Shown: piece by piece, positions 1-8,453 of the stretch | Layout of the letters: each line of letters begins with the position of its first letter | Position numbering within the stretch: position 1 is the first letter of the stretch | Source of the DNA: Archaeoglobales archaeon | GTDB lineage: Archaea; Halobacteriota; Archaeoglobi; Archaeoglobales; Archaeoglobaceae | Direction: 5' to 3' | Assembly: GCA_030055525.1 (NCBI GenBank) | Contig: JASFYJ010000011.1 | Location: 1-38,343, forward strand | DNA length: 38,343 bases | The notes under the pieces: model-generated | Seen by the model: only the letters and a program-made list of their open reading frames with translations | What the model was told of the DNA's origin: nothing | Database searches by the model: none | Program-made: the position numbers and the translations under genes

Positions 1-1153
1 CGTAAAGAGGGTTTGCATGTGTAACTGGTGAAGCCTCGCTTAATCCGTAGCCTTCAACGAGTTTTCCTCCAGTTGTTTCCTCCCATCGCTTCTTCACTTC
101 AACTGGTAAAGGTGCAGCTCCGCTTATACAAGTTCTAACACTCTTCAAGTCATATTTTGAACGTTTCGGATGGTTCAGAATGCCAACGTACATTGTCGGA
201 ACGCCGGGAAAGATGGTAACTTTATGCTTGTTGATAGCTTTTAGATAGTATTCATATTCTCTCGGGTCTGGAACTATTATGAACCTCCCTCCAAGAAGAA
301 TACCTGAATGAGCCATTGTAAATCCGTAGCTGTGGAACATCGGTAAGGCTCCAAGGTAGACATCGTTATAACTAGCCTTTGGATCCCAACTTGCAACCTG
401 ATGAGCGTTTGCGACTAGATTATAATGGGTAAGCATTGCAGCTTTTGGCAATCCAGTAGTTCCGCCAGTATACTGAAAAACGGCTACATCTTTCTTTGGA
501 TCAATTTCAGCTTCTTTATCTGTTCTTGGGTATTTCATCACGTCATCCCAATAAAGCACGTTTGGTCTATGCTCGATCTTTATATCTCCAAACTTTTTCT
601 TCTTAACAAGCTTTTTGAATAGGAAATTTACTGGAAACTTCAGAAAGTCTTCTATACGAGCAATTACAACTTTTTCGAAGAAGCCCTCTTCAATCAGTGG
701 CCTGTAATTTTTATAGTTCACATCAATGGCGAACATCAGCTTTGCTCCGCTATCTTTTGCTATGTGTTTAATTTCTCTCTCAGAATATATTGGATTGCAT
801 TGAACAAGGGTGGCTCCAGCTTTAAATATAGCATAAGCGATTAAAAAGTAGTGCGGAGTATTTGGAAGACTTACAACTACTTTGTCACCTTTCTTAACAC
901 CCATATCATAAAGGAAGGATAGGACTTTCTGCCCACCATCTATCAATTGTTTATACGTGTATGTTGTTCCAAGAAAATCACATGCAACCTTGTCCGGGTA
1001 TTTTTTAGCTGTATTTTCATATATTCTGTGCATAGGTATTTCAGGATAGTCGATGCTTGCTGGAACTCCGCTATCGTACTTCTTTAGCCAAATTTTTTGA
1101 ATTTTCGTTACATCTACCTCTCTTATGTTCTCGCCCTCAACACCAAGAGCCAT
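1..1153 (-). CDS. Acyl-CoA synthetase (AMP-forming), C-terminus cut off by window edge
   Basis: This protein activates a carboxylic acid, probably a fatty acid, to its CoA thioester through an acyl-adenylate. About 384 residues are present and the rest lies beyond position 1; full-length relatives run to about 550. The adenylate-forming signature YTGGTTGLPKAAMLTH lies near residues 228–243 and the second core motif GYGLSEASP near the cut end. The N-terminal half is typical of the long-chain fatty acyl-CoA ligase branch. The start is ATG at 1153–1151. No Shine-Dalgarno is visible, but a TATA-like run near 1174–1184 sits about 25 bases upstream, which suggests a leaderless message. It is divergent from the LSm operon. 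The exact acid substrate cannot be told from sequence; an aromatic or medium-chain acid is possible. Confidence 0.93.
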   Translation of the reverse strand, partial: MALGVEGENIREVDVTKIQKIWLKKYDSGVPASIDYPEIPMHRIYENTAKKYPDKVACDFLGTTYTYKQLIDGGQKVLSFLYDMGVKKGDKVVVSLPNTPHYFLIAYAIFKAGATLVQCNPIYSEREIKHIAKDSGAKLMFAIDVNYKNYRPLIEEGFFEKVVIARIEDFLKFPVNFLFKKLVKKKKFGDIKIEHRPNVLYWDDVMKYPRTDKEAEIDPKKDVAVFQYTGGTTGLPKAAMLTHYNLVANAHQVASWDPKASYNDVYLGALPMFHSYGFTMAHSGILLGGRFIIVPDPREYEYYLKAINKHKVTIFPGVPTMYVGILNHPKRSKYDLKSVRTCISGAAPLPVEVKKRWEETTGGKLVEGYGLSEASPVTHANPLY

Positions 1154-1372
1154 GTTATCTTACATTATCATCGAGTATTTATGCTTTTTTAAATTGAACA
1201 GAATTTTTTCTTAAAATTTTCTTGGATTCGCTGCTTGAGTGAAAAGAATGCCATCCTCTACTTTCAAAGGTATTTTTTAGAAAAACTCAAAATTTAATGT
1301 TGCGCATCGGCTTAACATAAAACGCAGAAAAAAGTCTAAATACTCGAGTTAGTAGTTGGTGCAGTCGATATA

Positions 1373-1646
<274 letters not shown>

Positions 1647-1647
<1 letters not shown>

Positions 1648-1826
1648 TGTCAGACGGAACAGCTGCAATGGGTAGAAGGAATAGAAAAAGAGTTCATGTT
1701 AGGTGCAGGCGTTGTGGAAGAAATTCCTTCCACGTAAGAAAGGGATACTGCGCAGCTTGTGGATTTGGAAGAAGCGAAAAGCTGAGAAGCTACAGCTGGG
1801 TAAACAAAAAGAAGTCTAGTGTCTAA
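1647..1826 (+). CDS. rpl37e: Large-subunit ribosomal protein L37e
   Basis: This is a 59-residue zinc-ribbon protein of the 50S subunit. Two CxxC pairs (C20/C23 and C35/C38) hold a structural zinc, and the basic tails fit rRNA binding. The ATG at 1647 overlaps the LSm stop codon as TGATG, with GGTGG about seven bases upstream; a GTG at 1644 is a possible alternative that adds one residue. The gene ends in TAATG, overlapping the purF start by one base. Translation of LSm, L37e and purF is therefore probably coupled. Confidence 0.96.
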
Positions 1827-3202
1827 TGTGTGGGATTACTGGAGTTTACTGCGATGGTGGAAGTTTAGCATCCAACTACGTATACTATTCTTTATTCTCT
1901 TTACAGCATCGCGGCCAAGAGTCCGCTGGTATAGCTAGTTTTGAAAAAGTTGTAAGGTTAAGGAAAGGAATGGGTCTAGTTTCGGAAGTAATAAAGAGCG
2001 ACGATCTTAGATATCTTCGTGGAAAAGTTGCAATTGGGCATGTAAGATATTCAACAACCGGGAACTCAAGTTTAGAGAATGCCCAACCCTTTGTAGTAAA
2101 ATCAAAGGTAGGATATATAGCAGTGGCACACAACGGAAATCTTGTGAATCATGAAAATTTAAGAGCCTATCTGGAAAATCTTGGAAACGTTTTTTCCTCT
2201 GATTCTGATTCAGAAGTAATAGCACAGCTTTTTTCGCGATACATGATGCATCTAGATCTGCTTGACGCCTTGAAAAAAATGACCGAGGTATTGATTGGTA
2301 GCTATTCGATAGTTGCTTTAATAAACGATAAACTCGTAGCCTTTAGAGATCCTCTCGGCTTCAGACCACTTTGCGTAGGCGAGATAAGCGACGGATACAT
2401 TATTGCGAGCGAAAGTTGCGCTATTGACGCTGTGGAAGGGAAGTTTATAAAAGACTTAGATCCTGGAGAGGTAGCGATAATTGAGAATGGAGATATCGAG
2501 TTTGTTAAAGTCGTTGAAACAAAAAGAAGAGCTACATGTGTCTTTGAATACATCTACTTTGCCCGTCCTGATTCAGTAATAGATGGTGTAAGTGTTTACG
2601 CAGCAAGGAAAGCTATGGGCGAAGAGCTAGCAAAAGAAAGTCCAGTTTACGCTGATGCAGTCTCAGCGGTACCCGACAGCGGTATAACGGCTGCGATAGG
2701 CTACGCTGCAGCTTCAAAAATACCATACATAGAGAGTCTAATAAAGAATAGGTACGTAGGCAGGACATTTATAATGCCCAAAAAAGAACTTAGAGAGCTT
2801 TCTGTAAAGCTGAAGATAAATACTGTAAGAGAGAACGTTTTTGGGAAAAGACTGATTTTGGTTGATGATAGCATCGTAAGGGGAACGACTTCAAGAAGGA
2901 TAGTCCAGATGCTAAGAAATGCTGGCGCTCTCGAGATACATTTAAGGATAGCAAGCCCACCCATAGTTGCTCCGTGCTATTTTGGGATAGATATGAAGAC
3001 GAGAGAAGAACTAATCGCCGCAAATCACGACCTTAAAGAAATAGCCGAGTTTTTAACCGCAGATAGTGTTTGTTATTTAAGCTTAGATGGTCTTAAAAGA
3101 GCTTTAAAGAGGTGTGGAAGGGGAGAAGGTTACTGTCTAGCCTGTTTGACATCTTTATACCCAGTTCCGGTTCCCGGAGAAAAATGCATTGTTGATAGCT
3201 AG
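1826..3202 (+). CDS. purF: Amidophosphoribosyltransferase
   Basis: PurF makes 5-phosphoribosylamine from PRPP and glutamine, the first committed step of purine synthesis. The 458-residue protein has an N-terminal class II glutaminase domain with catalytic Cys2 right after the initiator Met, so no propeptide is present, unlike the Bacillus subtilis enzyme. The C-terminal half is a phosphoribosyltransferase with the PRPP loop LILVDDSIVRGTTS near 343–356. Cysteines C238, C384, C437 and C440 match the four ligands of the [4Fe-4S] cluster in B. subtilis-type PurF, so an oxygen-sensitive cluster enzyme is expected. It is the last gene of the LSm–rpl37e–purF operon. Its stop codon directly abuts the stop of the convergent gene. 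Confidence 0.97.
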   Translation: MCGITGVYCDGGSLASNYVYYSLFSLQHRGQESAGIASFEKVVRLRKGMGLVSEVIKSDDLRYLRGKVAIGHVRYSTTGNSSLENAQPFVVKSKVGYIAVAHNGNLVNHENLRAYLENLGNVFSSDSDSEVIAQLFSRYMMHLDLLDALKKMTEVLIGSYSIVALINDKLVAFRDPLGFRPLCVGEISDGYIIASESCAIDAVEGKFIKDLDPGEVAIIENGDIEFVKVVETKRRATCVFEYIYFARPDSVIDGVSVYAARKAMGEELAKESPVYADAVSAVPDSGITAAIGYAAASKIPYIESLIKNRYVGRTFIMPKKELRELSVKLKINTVRENVFGKRLILVDDSIVRGTTSRRIVQMLRNAGALEIHLRIASPPIVAPCYFGIDMKTREELIAANHDLKEIAEFLTADSVCYLSLDGLKRALKRCGRGEGYCLACLTSLYPVPVPGEKCIVDS

Positions 3203-3391
3203 CTATCTTGGCGAGAAAAGAAGCATCATTAGCAGCAGGATAAATAGAAGGCCGAACATTGCTAAAGTAAAATTCCTCTGCCTTTTTTGTTCTCTCTTCA
3301 TAGTTTCTTCGCATTCGTTGCTGCAGAATTTCTTTTCAGGTTCTATTGCTTTTCCGCATACAATACAATGTCTGTGTGGAACAACTGGCAT
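3203..3391 (-). CDS. Small zinc-ribbon membrane protein, DUF2116-like
   Basis: The product is 62 residues long. Cysteines C9, C12, C23 and C27 (CxxC, then CxxxC) form a treble-clef or zinc-ribbon pattern seen in DUF2116 proteins. A basic helix (KREQKRQRN) follows, then one C-terminal membrane segment near residues 43–60. The likely topology puts the zinc domain in the cytoplasm, anchored by its tail. Function is unknown. It is convergent with purF with no bases between the stop codons, and divergent from the ferritin-like gene, with which it shares a 74-base upstream region. Confidence 0.8.
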   Translation of the reverse strand: MPVVPHRHCIVCGKAIEPEKKFCSNECEETMKREQKRQRNFTLAMFGLLFILLLMMLLFSPR

Positions 3392-3465
3392 GGAATCTTG
3401 AAGCCATTTGAGTTTAAAAATGTTTACTTTTGGAAAGTTTTTAATCTTCGAAGATTATATTACGC

Positions 3466-3879
3466 ATGGAGCTAGAGGTCCTTGAAGGCCTACTTAATAA
3501 GGCTTACAGAATAGAGGTCGCATTCGAAGATGAGGCTTTATTCAAAGCCTTTATAGATGTAGTCGATGCTGAGCAGAAGGATGTTATCTTTAGACTGATG
3601 ACTGATTCTGAAAGGCACAAAAAGGTACTGGAGAAAATTGCCCAAGATCTGAACTTAAAGCTTGAAAAACCTGAAAAGATACTTATCCAAAGCCAGAGAA
3701 TATTCAACGAGATCTATAAGCTCGAGCTGGATGCAAAATACATATATGAAGGGATCGTCGAAAAATTTGCTGCACATCTTAAAGAACATGCTGAAACTTT
3801 GAGACATCTCGCAAAAGAGGAGGAGATGCATGCGAAGATGGTTGAAAAGTTTGTTGATAAAACGCTAAGAATAATATAG
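3466..3879 (+). CDS. Small ferritin-like (rubrerythrin-like) four-helix protein
   Basis: The 137-residue product is almost entirely predicted helix and carries paired acidic/His motifs: SERHKKVL with E49 and H51, and EEEMHAKMVEKF with E119 and H122. An acidic stretch near residues 17–24 could supply further carboxylates. This layout resembles the diiron sites of the ferritin/rubrerythrin superfamily, in which each helix pair brings an E(x)xH. It lacks the C-terminal rubredoxin domain of true rubrerythrins. A role in iron binding or peroxide detoxification is an inference. It is transcribed away from the DUF2116-like gene and in the same direction as the arsenite-efflux pair, separated from it by 87 bases. 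Confidence 0.6.
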   Translation: MELEVLEGLLNKAYRIEVAFEDEALFKAFIDVVDAEQKDVIFRLMTDSERHKKVLEKIAQDLNLKLEKPEKILIQSQRIFNEIYKLELDAKYIYEGIVEKFAAHLKEHAETLRHLAKEEEMHAKMVEKFVDKTLRII

Positions 3880-3966
3880 ATTTTATATTTATTTTAATAA
3901 TTTTCTCGATGTCTGTTTTTTCGGTAACTTCGGATAAATTTAAAAACTCTGAAGAGACAAAAAAAT

Positions 3967-4209
3967 ATGGAATGCAAGATCTGCAAACTTGAAGCTGTTG
4001 TGAGTATAGACCAAAGAGGACAGATCGTTCTACCGAAAGAAATACGAGAAAAGACAGATCTTAAAGCTGGAGATAAACTTGCAATTCTCTCTGCATGCGA
4101 CGAAAATGGGAAAGTGTGCTGTTTGATCTTCTTGCGGGCAGAAATCATTGAAAAGCTCGCTGTAGAGAGGTTATCTCCAACGCTCAAAACGATCTTTGGA
4201 GGTGATTAA
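3967..4209 (+). CDS. Cys-rich AbrB/MazE-type DNA-binding protein, HgcC-like
   Basis: The product is 80 residues long. The core VVSIDQRGQIVLPKEIREKTDLKAGDKLAI (positions 11–40 region) is the swapped-hairpin AbrB/SpoVT DNA-binding fold. Extra cysteines C3, C6, C44 and a C51–C52 pair match the family annotated as HgcAB-associated protein HgcC. It is followed directly by ACR3, so a thiol-based As(III) or metal sensor controlling efflux is the natural inference. A TATA-like AAATTTAAAA near 3936–3945 sits about 25 bases before the ATG, consistent with a leaderless transcript. The direct repeat TTCGG(N4)TTCGG at 3920–3933 lies just upstream of it. No hgcA or hgcB gene is in the window. Confidence 0.8.
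   Translation: MECKICKLEAVVSIDQRGQIVLPKEIREKTDLKAGDKLAILSACDENGKVCCLIFLRAEIIEKLAVERLSPTLKTIFGGD
4198..4207 (+). promoter_or_regulatory. Strong Shine-Dalgarno that fixes the GTG start of ACR3
   Basis: GGAGGTGATT is a full-length match to the archaeal anti-Shine-Dalgarno. It lies inside the last codons of the upstream AbrB-type gene, two bases before the GTG at 4210. Internal genes of operons here use such sites, while first genes appear leaderless. Confidence 0.8.
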
Positions 4210-5256
4210 GTGGAAAAAAGAGAGCTGGGGCTGATTGAGAAGTATCTTACACTATGGATTTTTCTTGCAATAATCTTTGGCATAACTCTGGGCTACATCT
4301 ATCCTGAGATCTCTAAAATACTTTCATCTATGAGCATCGACACAACTTCGATTCCCATAGCGATCGGTTTGATTTTAATGATGTATCCACCGCTTGCTAA
4401 AGTAAAATACGAAGAGATGGGTAAAGTATTTAAGAATTTAAAGCTTTTGGGCTTCTCTTTAACTCAAAACTGGATTGTAGGGCCAGTAGTGATGTTCTTT
4501 TTAGCAATAACATTGCTTCGCGATATGCCTGCTTTCATGATGGGAGTAATTCTCGTCGGATTGGCGAGATGTATTGCAATGGTAATCGTCTGGAACGAGC
4601 TTGCTGAAGGAGACAGAGAACTTGCTGTGGGACTTGTAGCTTTCAATGCGATCTTTCAAATTCTGTTCTACGCTGTCTACATCTATCTCTTCATAACCCT
4701 TGCTTTGACCAATCTTGGACTTGCTGAAGGTGTGAGCGCTGAAATTAGTATAATAGATGCTGCAAAAACTGTTTTCATCTATCTCGGCATACCTTTCATT
4801 GCCGGAGTTGTAACGAGGTACACGAGCTTTAAGCTTAAAGGAAAAGAGTGGTTTGAGAAGTTCTTAGCCCCAAAGATCAGTCCGATTACGCCAATAGCTT
4901 TACTTTTCACGATAGTGGTCATGTTCTCACTCAAAGGAGAGTACATTGTAGAGCTGCCTTACAACGTTTTGAGAGTTGCAGTACCCTTAGCACTTTACTT
5001 CCTTATCATGTGGTTTGCAACGTTCTTCATAGCTTACAGGCTTGGCGTTGATTATCCCAAAACCACTGCTGTTTCTTTCACTGCAGCGAGCAACGATTTT
5101 GAGCTGGCAATAGCTGTTGCGATAGCTATTTGGGGGATAAACAGTGATCAGGCCTTTGCAACGGTTATTGGACCGCTTATTGAAGTTCCAGTGCTGATAA
5201 GTCTCGTGAACGTTGCTTTAAAGTTCAGAGAGAAGTTTTATGGTATAAAAGCTTGA
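4210..5256 (+). CDS. acr3: ACR3-family arsenite efflux permease
   Basis: This is a 348-residue integral membrane protein of the bile acid/arsenite/riboflavin transporter superfamily, with about ten membrane segments. It exports As(III), and in some relatives Sb(III), from the cytoplasm. The conserved cysteine of the family is present as C121 in [18 protein letters not shown], and the conserved acidic residue lies in [13 protein letters not shown] near residue 305. Both are needed for transport in characterised ACR3 proteins. Translation starts at GTG directly after the stop of the AbrB-type gene, with a perfect Shine-Dalgarno, so the two are one operon. No arsenate reductase or ArsR is adjacent; in an anoxic habitat arsenite is the main form, so efflux alone could suffice. 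Confidence 0.93.
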   Translation: MEKRELGLIEKYLTLWIFLAIIFGITLGYIYPEISKILSSMSIDTTSIPIAIGLILMMYPPLAKVKYEEMGKVFKNLKLLGFSLTQNWIVGPVVMFFLAITLLRDMPAFMMGVILVGLARCIAMVIVWNELAEGDRELAVGLVAFNAIFQILFYAVYIYLFITLALTNLGLAEGVSAEISIIDAAKTVFIYLGIPFIAGVVTRYTSFKLKGKEWFEKFLAPKISPITPIALLFTIVVMFSLKGEYIVELPYNVLRVAVPLALYFLIMWFATFFIAYRLGVDYPKTTAVSFTAASNDFELAIAVAIAIWGINSDQAFATVIGPLIEVPVLISLVNVALKFREKFYGIKA

Positions 5257-5386
5257 TTTTAGACTATAGATTTTACATTTTTTGGAAAAATTGTGCTAAT
5301 GGATTTAAAGATGCATAGATCTCTTAAAAATATAATTTTTGGTTTTTATCAAAATGCTTGAACTCGTTTTGCAAGATGGGGCAAAC

Positions 5387-5394
5387 TTTATATA
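5387..5394 (+). promoter_or_regulatory. TATA box for the symporter operon
   Basis: TTTATATA is centred about 27 bases before the ATG of the 28-residue peptide gene at 5418. The transcript would begin at or just before that ATG, so the tiny gene would be the leaderless first cistron of the operon. Confidence 0.6.
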
Positions 5395-5417
5395 CTTTAT
5401 TCCCTTTAAACAAGAAC

Positions 5418-5504
5418 ATGCTGGATCCCTGGGTATATTTAGCAGTGGTGATCATTGCAAGCATCATCCTAGCTATAGTTACGCTAGCATTTAGCAGGGT
5501 GTGA
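5418..5504 (+). CDS. 28-residue membrane peptide, probable symporter small accessory protein
   Basis: The reading frame starts ATG CTG GAT CCC TGG and encodes a short MLDPWVYLA head, a single hydrophobic helix of about 20 residues and a C-terminal SRV. It ends four bases before the symporter ATG, and its last codons carry the AGGGTG that can serve as the symporter's ribosome-binding site. Position and the DPW motif match the family annotated as symporter small accessory protein, typically about 30–35 residues and encoded just upstream of sodium:solute symporters. A properly placed TATA box at 5387 supports expression. The role (stabilising or targeting the transporter) is an inference. It is easy to miss because of its size. 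Confidence 0.7.
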   Translation: MLDPWVYLAVVIIASIILAIVTLAFSRV

Positions 5505-5508
5505 GAAC

Positions 5509-6975
5509 ATGGGCGATCTGATTTACGCAACAACCTTTACAGCGGTATTACTTGTTGCATGTTTAACAGCCGGGGTTCTTTCAAAAAAGAAAAGCGAGGT
5601 CTTCAGTGATTGGTTAGCTGGAAGTAGAAACTTCGGGCCCGTTCTGACAGGTCTAGCTTTAACTGCAACTTGGCTTAGTGGATGGGCGTGTCTTGGATCT
5701 ATGGGAATCGTTTACACTTTCGGCTGGTCTGGGATATGGCTTGCGGGGGTTTGGACACTCATAGGAATTATTCCTACAGTAACAATATTTGGGCCAAAGT
5801 TGAGAAACCGCTTTGAAGAGCTGAAAGCAACAACCGTTCCACAGCTTGTTGGAGCGATTTACAATAGCAAAAACGTCGCAATGATCTGCAGTCTCATATA
5901 CATAGCCCTGCTCATAGTCTACTCTGTTGGCCAGTACAAAGCTGCTGCAACAGCATGGTATGTAGTCACGGGAACTTCTTGGCATATATCTATACTGATT
6001 TCCGCATTTATAATGGCTTTCTACATGACCGTAGGCGGCTACACAGGAACGCAATGGGCTTTGGCGATTCAAGGTGTATTTTTGACGGTTGTCTGCTTTT
6101 TATTGGCTTTCCTTGCCTTGATACACACTGGAGGCCCAGTAGGGTTAAACGAAGCTTTAGCATCGCAGGATCCAAAGCTACTGCTACCATTAAGAAGTGA
6201 TATCACAAAACCGAATCTCCAGTTTGCTGCAGATCTGATAGGTCTTACTGCAACGCTCGGATTATTTGTTACAATGGCTGTAGGTTTTCCACACAACGTA
6301 GCACGCTTTATGGGTCTTAAGAAAATAAACAAGAGAGAGTTAGCGATAATGACCTTAGTGGTCTTTATAACTGCTGCATCACCTTGGGCAAATTTAATTA
6401 CTGGACTCTCTGCAAGAGCCATGTTTGGCACAGAACTTTTCAACATTCCAGCAGCTAAACAAGATGCTGCAGGTCCGATGGTTGCTTTAGCAATAAATCC
6501 AGCATTAGCTGGAGCTTATGTAGCAGCTGTTTTCGCAGCAGCCCTTTCAACGCTTGCAGGTATGGTTCTTGTTATGGCCGGAAGTTTGACTAGAGATGTC
6601 ATACAGAACATTAGCAAGATAAGCGACGAATCTTCGCTAAAACTGGCAAAAATATTGACGGTGTTTTTCAGCTTAATTCCGCTGATCTGGGTAGTTACAA
6701 ATCCTCCGGAACTCTTAGCCTATCTAATGGCTGGTGCAGCAGTTGGAATGGGTTGCATATTTTTCTACGTATTGGCTTTAAGCCTCTTCTGGAAACCACA
6801 TAAGCTTGGAGCAATCGCCTGTATGGTCTACGGCTTTATTATGACGATATTGGGAGGCTACTACGTATACACAGCAGCAGAGTGGGGATGGGGTAACTGG
6901 TGGTGGGCAACGTTCATTGGGTGTGGTATCGCTTATTTTGCCTTCAGCTTCATCGGAAAGAGATTGAATATCTAA
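5509..6975 (+). CDS. Sodium:solute symporter family permease
   Basis: This 488-residue protein has about 13 hydrophobic segments and the LeuT-fold layout of the SSS family (PutP/PanF/ActP group). The first segments include SDWLAGSRNFGPVLTGLAL, matching the family's N-terminal signature with its broken first helix. Later the GFPHNVARFMGLKK and AAALSTLAGMVLVMAGSLTRDV regions correspond to the conserved sodium-site helices, with S/T residues at the expected coordinating places. It should couple sodium entry to uptake of a small organic solute. The substrate cannot be read from sequence; monocarboxylates such as acetate, lactate or pyruvate would suit an organotroph. It is co-transcribed with the tiny peptide gene upstream and convergent with hisH. 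Confidence 0.92.
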   Translation: MGDLIYATTFTAVLLVACLTAGVLSKKKSEVFSDWLAGSRNFGPVLTGLALTATWLSGWACLGSMGIVYTFGWSGIWLAGVWTLIGIIPTVTIFGPKLRNRFEELKATTVPQLVGAIYNSKNVAMICSLIYIALLIVYSVGQYKAAATAWYVVTGTSWHISILISAFIMAFYMTVGGYTGTQWALAIQGVFLTVVCFLLAFLALIHTGGPVGLNEALASQDPKLLLPLRSDITKPNLQFAADLIGLTATLGLFVTMAVGFPHNVARFMGLKKINKRELAIMTLVVFITAASPWANLITGLSARAMFGTELFNIPAAKQDAAGPMVALAINPALAGAYVAAVFAAALSTLAGMVLVMAGSLTRDVIQNISKISDESSLKLAKILTVFFSLIPLIWVVTNPPELLAYLMAGAAVGMGCIFFYVLALSLFWKPHKLGAIACMVYGFIMTILGGYYVYTAAEWGWGNWWWATFIGCGIAYFAFSFIGKRLNI

Positions 6976-6997
6976 AAAATTTTTAGCTTTAATATTT

Positions 6998-7591
6998 TCA
7001 CTTCTTACAAAATCCTATAAAATTCTCCAAAACCTTTAAACCGGCTTTGCCACTCTTTTCTGGATGGAACTGAGTTCCTAAAACGTTATCTCTCGCTACA
7101 GATGACGCAAATTTTATACCGTAGTCGGTTAAGGATAACACAAAATCTTCTGAAGTTTGAAGGAAATAGGAGTGAACAAAGTAGAAGTAACAACCATTTT
7201 CTATTCCATCAAATAACTCGTGATCCCTCAAAAAGTGAACTCTATTCCAACCCATGTGAGGTATTTTTCCAACTTTTTGCGGAAATCTCACAACCTTTCC
7301 TGGTAATAAATTCAAGCCCAGATGCCTTCCACCTTCATAGCTTTCACTGGCAAGTAGCTGCATACCCAGGCAGATCCCAAGTACTGGAACGTTTAAATCA
7401 TCCAGCGAAAAATTCATACTCTTCAGCCTTTCAATCGCAGGTTTAAACGCACCAACTCCGGGTAAAATTATTCCTTCAGCTTCTTTTATGTTCTTTAAAT
7501 CTTCCGATACTATGGCTTTCCCTCCAACATATCTTATGGCATTCAAGATGCTTTTAAGATTTCCAACTCCATAGTTCAATATCACAAGCAC
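6998..7591 (-). CDS. hisH: Imidazole glycerol phosphate synthase, glutaminase subunit HisH
   Basis: HisH releases ammonia from glutamine and passes it to HisF in histidine synthesis. The triad is visible: Cys74 in GICLGMQ, and His176 and Glu178 in QFHPEKSG. The product is 197 residues with the GTG start chosen at 7591, which reads MLVILNYGVGNL and aligns with the usual MIAIVDYGVGNL start. A TATA-like TTTTTTATG near 7613–7621 lies about 26 bases upstream of this GTG, supporting a leaderless start there. The frame stays open to an ATG at 7657, but those 22 residues are not family-like. No other his gene is adjacent; hisI lies 24 kb away, so the pathway is dispersed. Confidence 0.95.
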   Translation of the reverse strand: MLVILNYGVGNLKSILNAIRYVGGKAIVSEDLKNIKEAEGIILPGVGAFKPAIERLKSMNFSLDDLNVPVLGICLGMQLLASESYEGGRHLGLNLLPGKVVRFPQKVGKIPHMGWNRVHFLRDHELFDGIENGCYFYFVHSYFLQTSEDFVLSLTDYGIKFASSVARDNVLGTQFHPEKSGKAGLKVLENFIGFCKK

Positions 7592-7659
7592 AAAAGAACT
7601 AATCCCCGGACATAAAAAACTTCGGCAAGTCTTAAAAAGATTAGATTGTAGGACCACTT

Positions 7660-8445
7660 ATGAAACTTTGTGAAAAGATAAGAGTAATTTACGGAAAAGA
7701 ATTTGGAAAATACCCGCAATGTAACTGCGTTTTAATCGGAAAGAGCTGTCTCATAGACTCGGGAGCTGAGACAGTTAAGGAGATGAAAGTAGAAACCATA
7801 TTAAATTCCCATTGGCATGAAGATCACATTGCGATGAACAAGATCGCTGACATCGTATACATCCACGAACTAGATAGAGATGCAGTTGTTAGCTATGAAG
7901 AATTTGAAAGAAGGTACGGAATCGGTGAATTTGCCCGTTTGTTTGTAAATTTTGAATTCTGTGATACTGTCGAAACTTTTGATGATGGAGATGTCTTCAA
8001 ATTTGAGGGTGTTGAGGTAGAGGTGATCCACACCCCTGGACATTCTGCTGGACATTGCTGTTTTCTTTTAGATGGAAAAATCCTCTACCTCGGAGATGTG
8101 GATCTTACACCCTTTGGTCCCTGGTACGGTTGCCTCGATTGCGATGTTTCGGACTTCGTTAAATCGATTGAAAAGCTCGAAAAAATGGCAGATGATGTAT
8201 ATTACGCTGTACCGGCACATGGAAAAGTGGTCAGCGAAGGTTTGGTGGAAAAATTAAAAAATTATAAGAGAATTATTATAGATAGAGACACAAAAATTAA
8301 GGAACTCGTTGCTAGAGGAGAAAATCCAGTGGGTAAAGGGATAATATATCGAAGATTTCCAGAACCAAAAGAAATATATGAACATTTCGAAAAGATAATG
8401 GTCGAAAAACATCTTACAGCTTCTCTTAACTCTAAAAATTTTTGA
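7660..8445 (+). CDS. Metallo-beta-lactamase fold hydrolase
   Basis: The product is 261 residues. The metal-binding HxHxDH motif is SHWHEDH (H51, H53, D55, H56), followed by HTPGHSAGH, the bridging Asp in LGDVD and a final VPAHGK histidine. Together these give a complete binuclear metal site of the glyoxalase II/lactonase-like branch. The substrate is unknown. The last 60 residues form a helical tail that ends like other MBL family hydrolases. CTTAAAAAG at about 7631–7639 is placed for a leaderless start at 7660. The gene diverges from hisH and converges with the ribonucleotide reductase gene, leaving eight bases between stops. Confidence 0.88.
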   Translation: MKLCEKIRVIYGKEFGKYPQCNCVLIGKSCLIDSGAETVKEMKVETILNSHWHEDHIAMNKIADIVYIHELDRDAVVSYEEFERRYGIGEFARLFVNFEFCDTVETFDDGDVFKFEGVEVEVIHTPGHSAGHCCFLLDGKILYLGDVDLTPFGPWYGCLDCDVSDFVKSIEKLEKMADDVYYAVPAHGKVVSEGLVEKLKNYKRIIIDRDTKIKELVARGENPVGKGIIYRRFPEPKEIYEHFEKIMVEKHLTASLNSKNF

Positions 8446-8453
8446 ATATACTT

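Noticed and set aside
5659-6072. Long open frame antisense to the symporter gene
   Set aside because: It mirrors the codon structure of a well-supported transporter and its translation has no family-like features.
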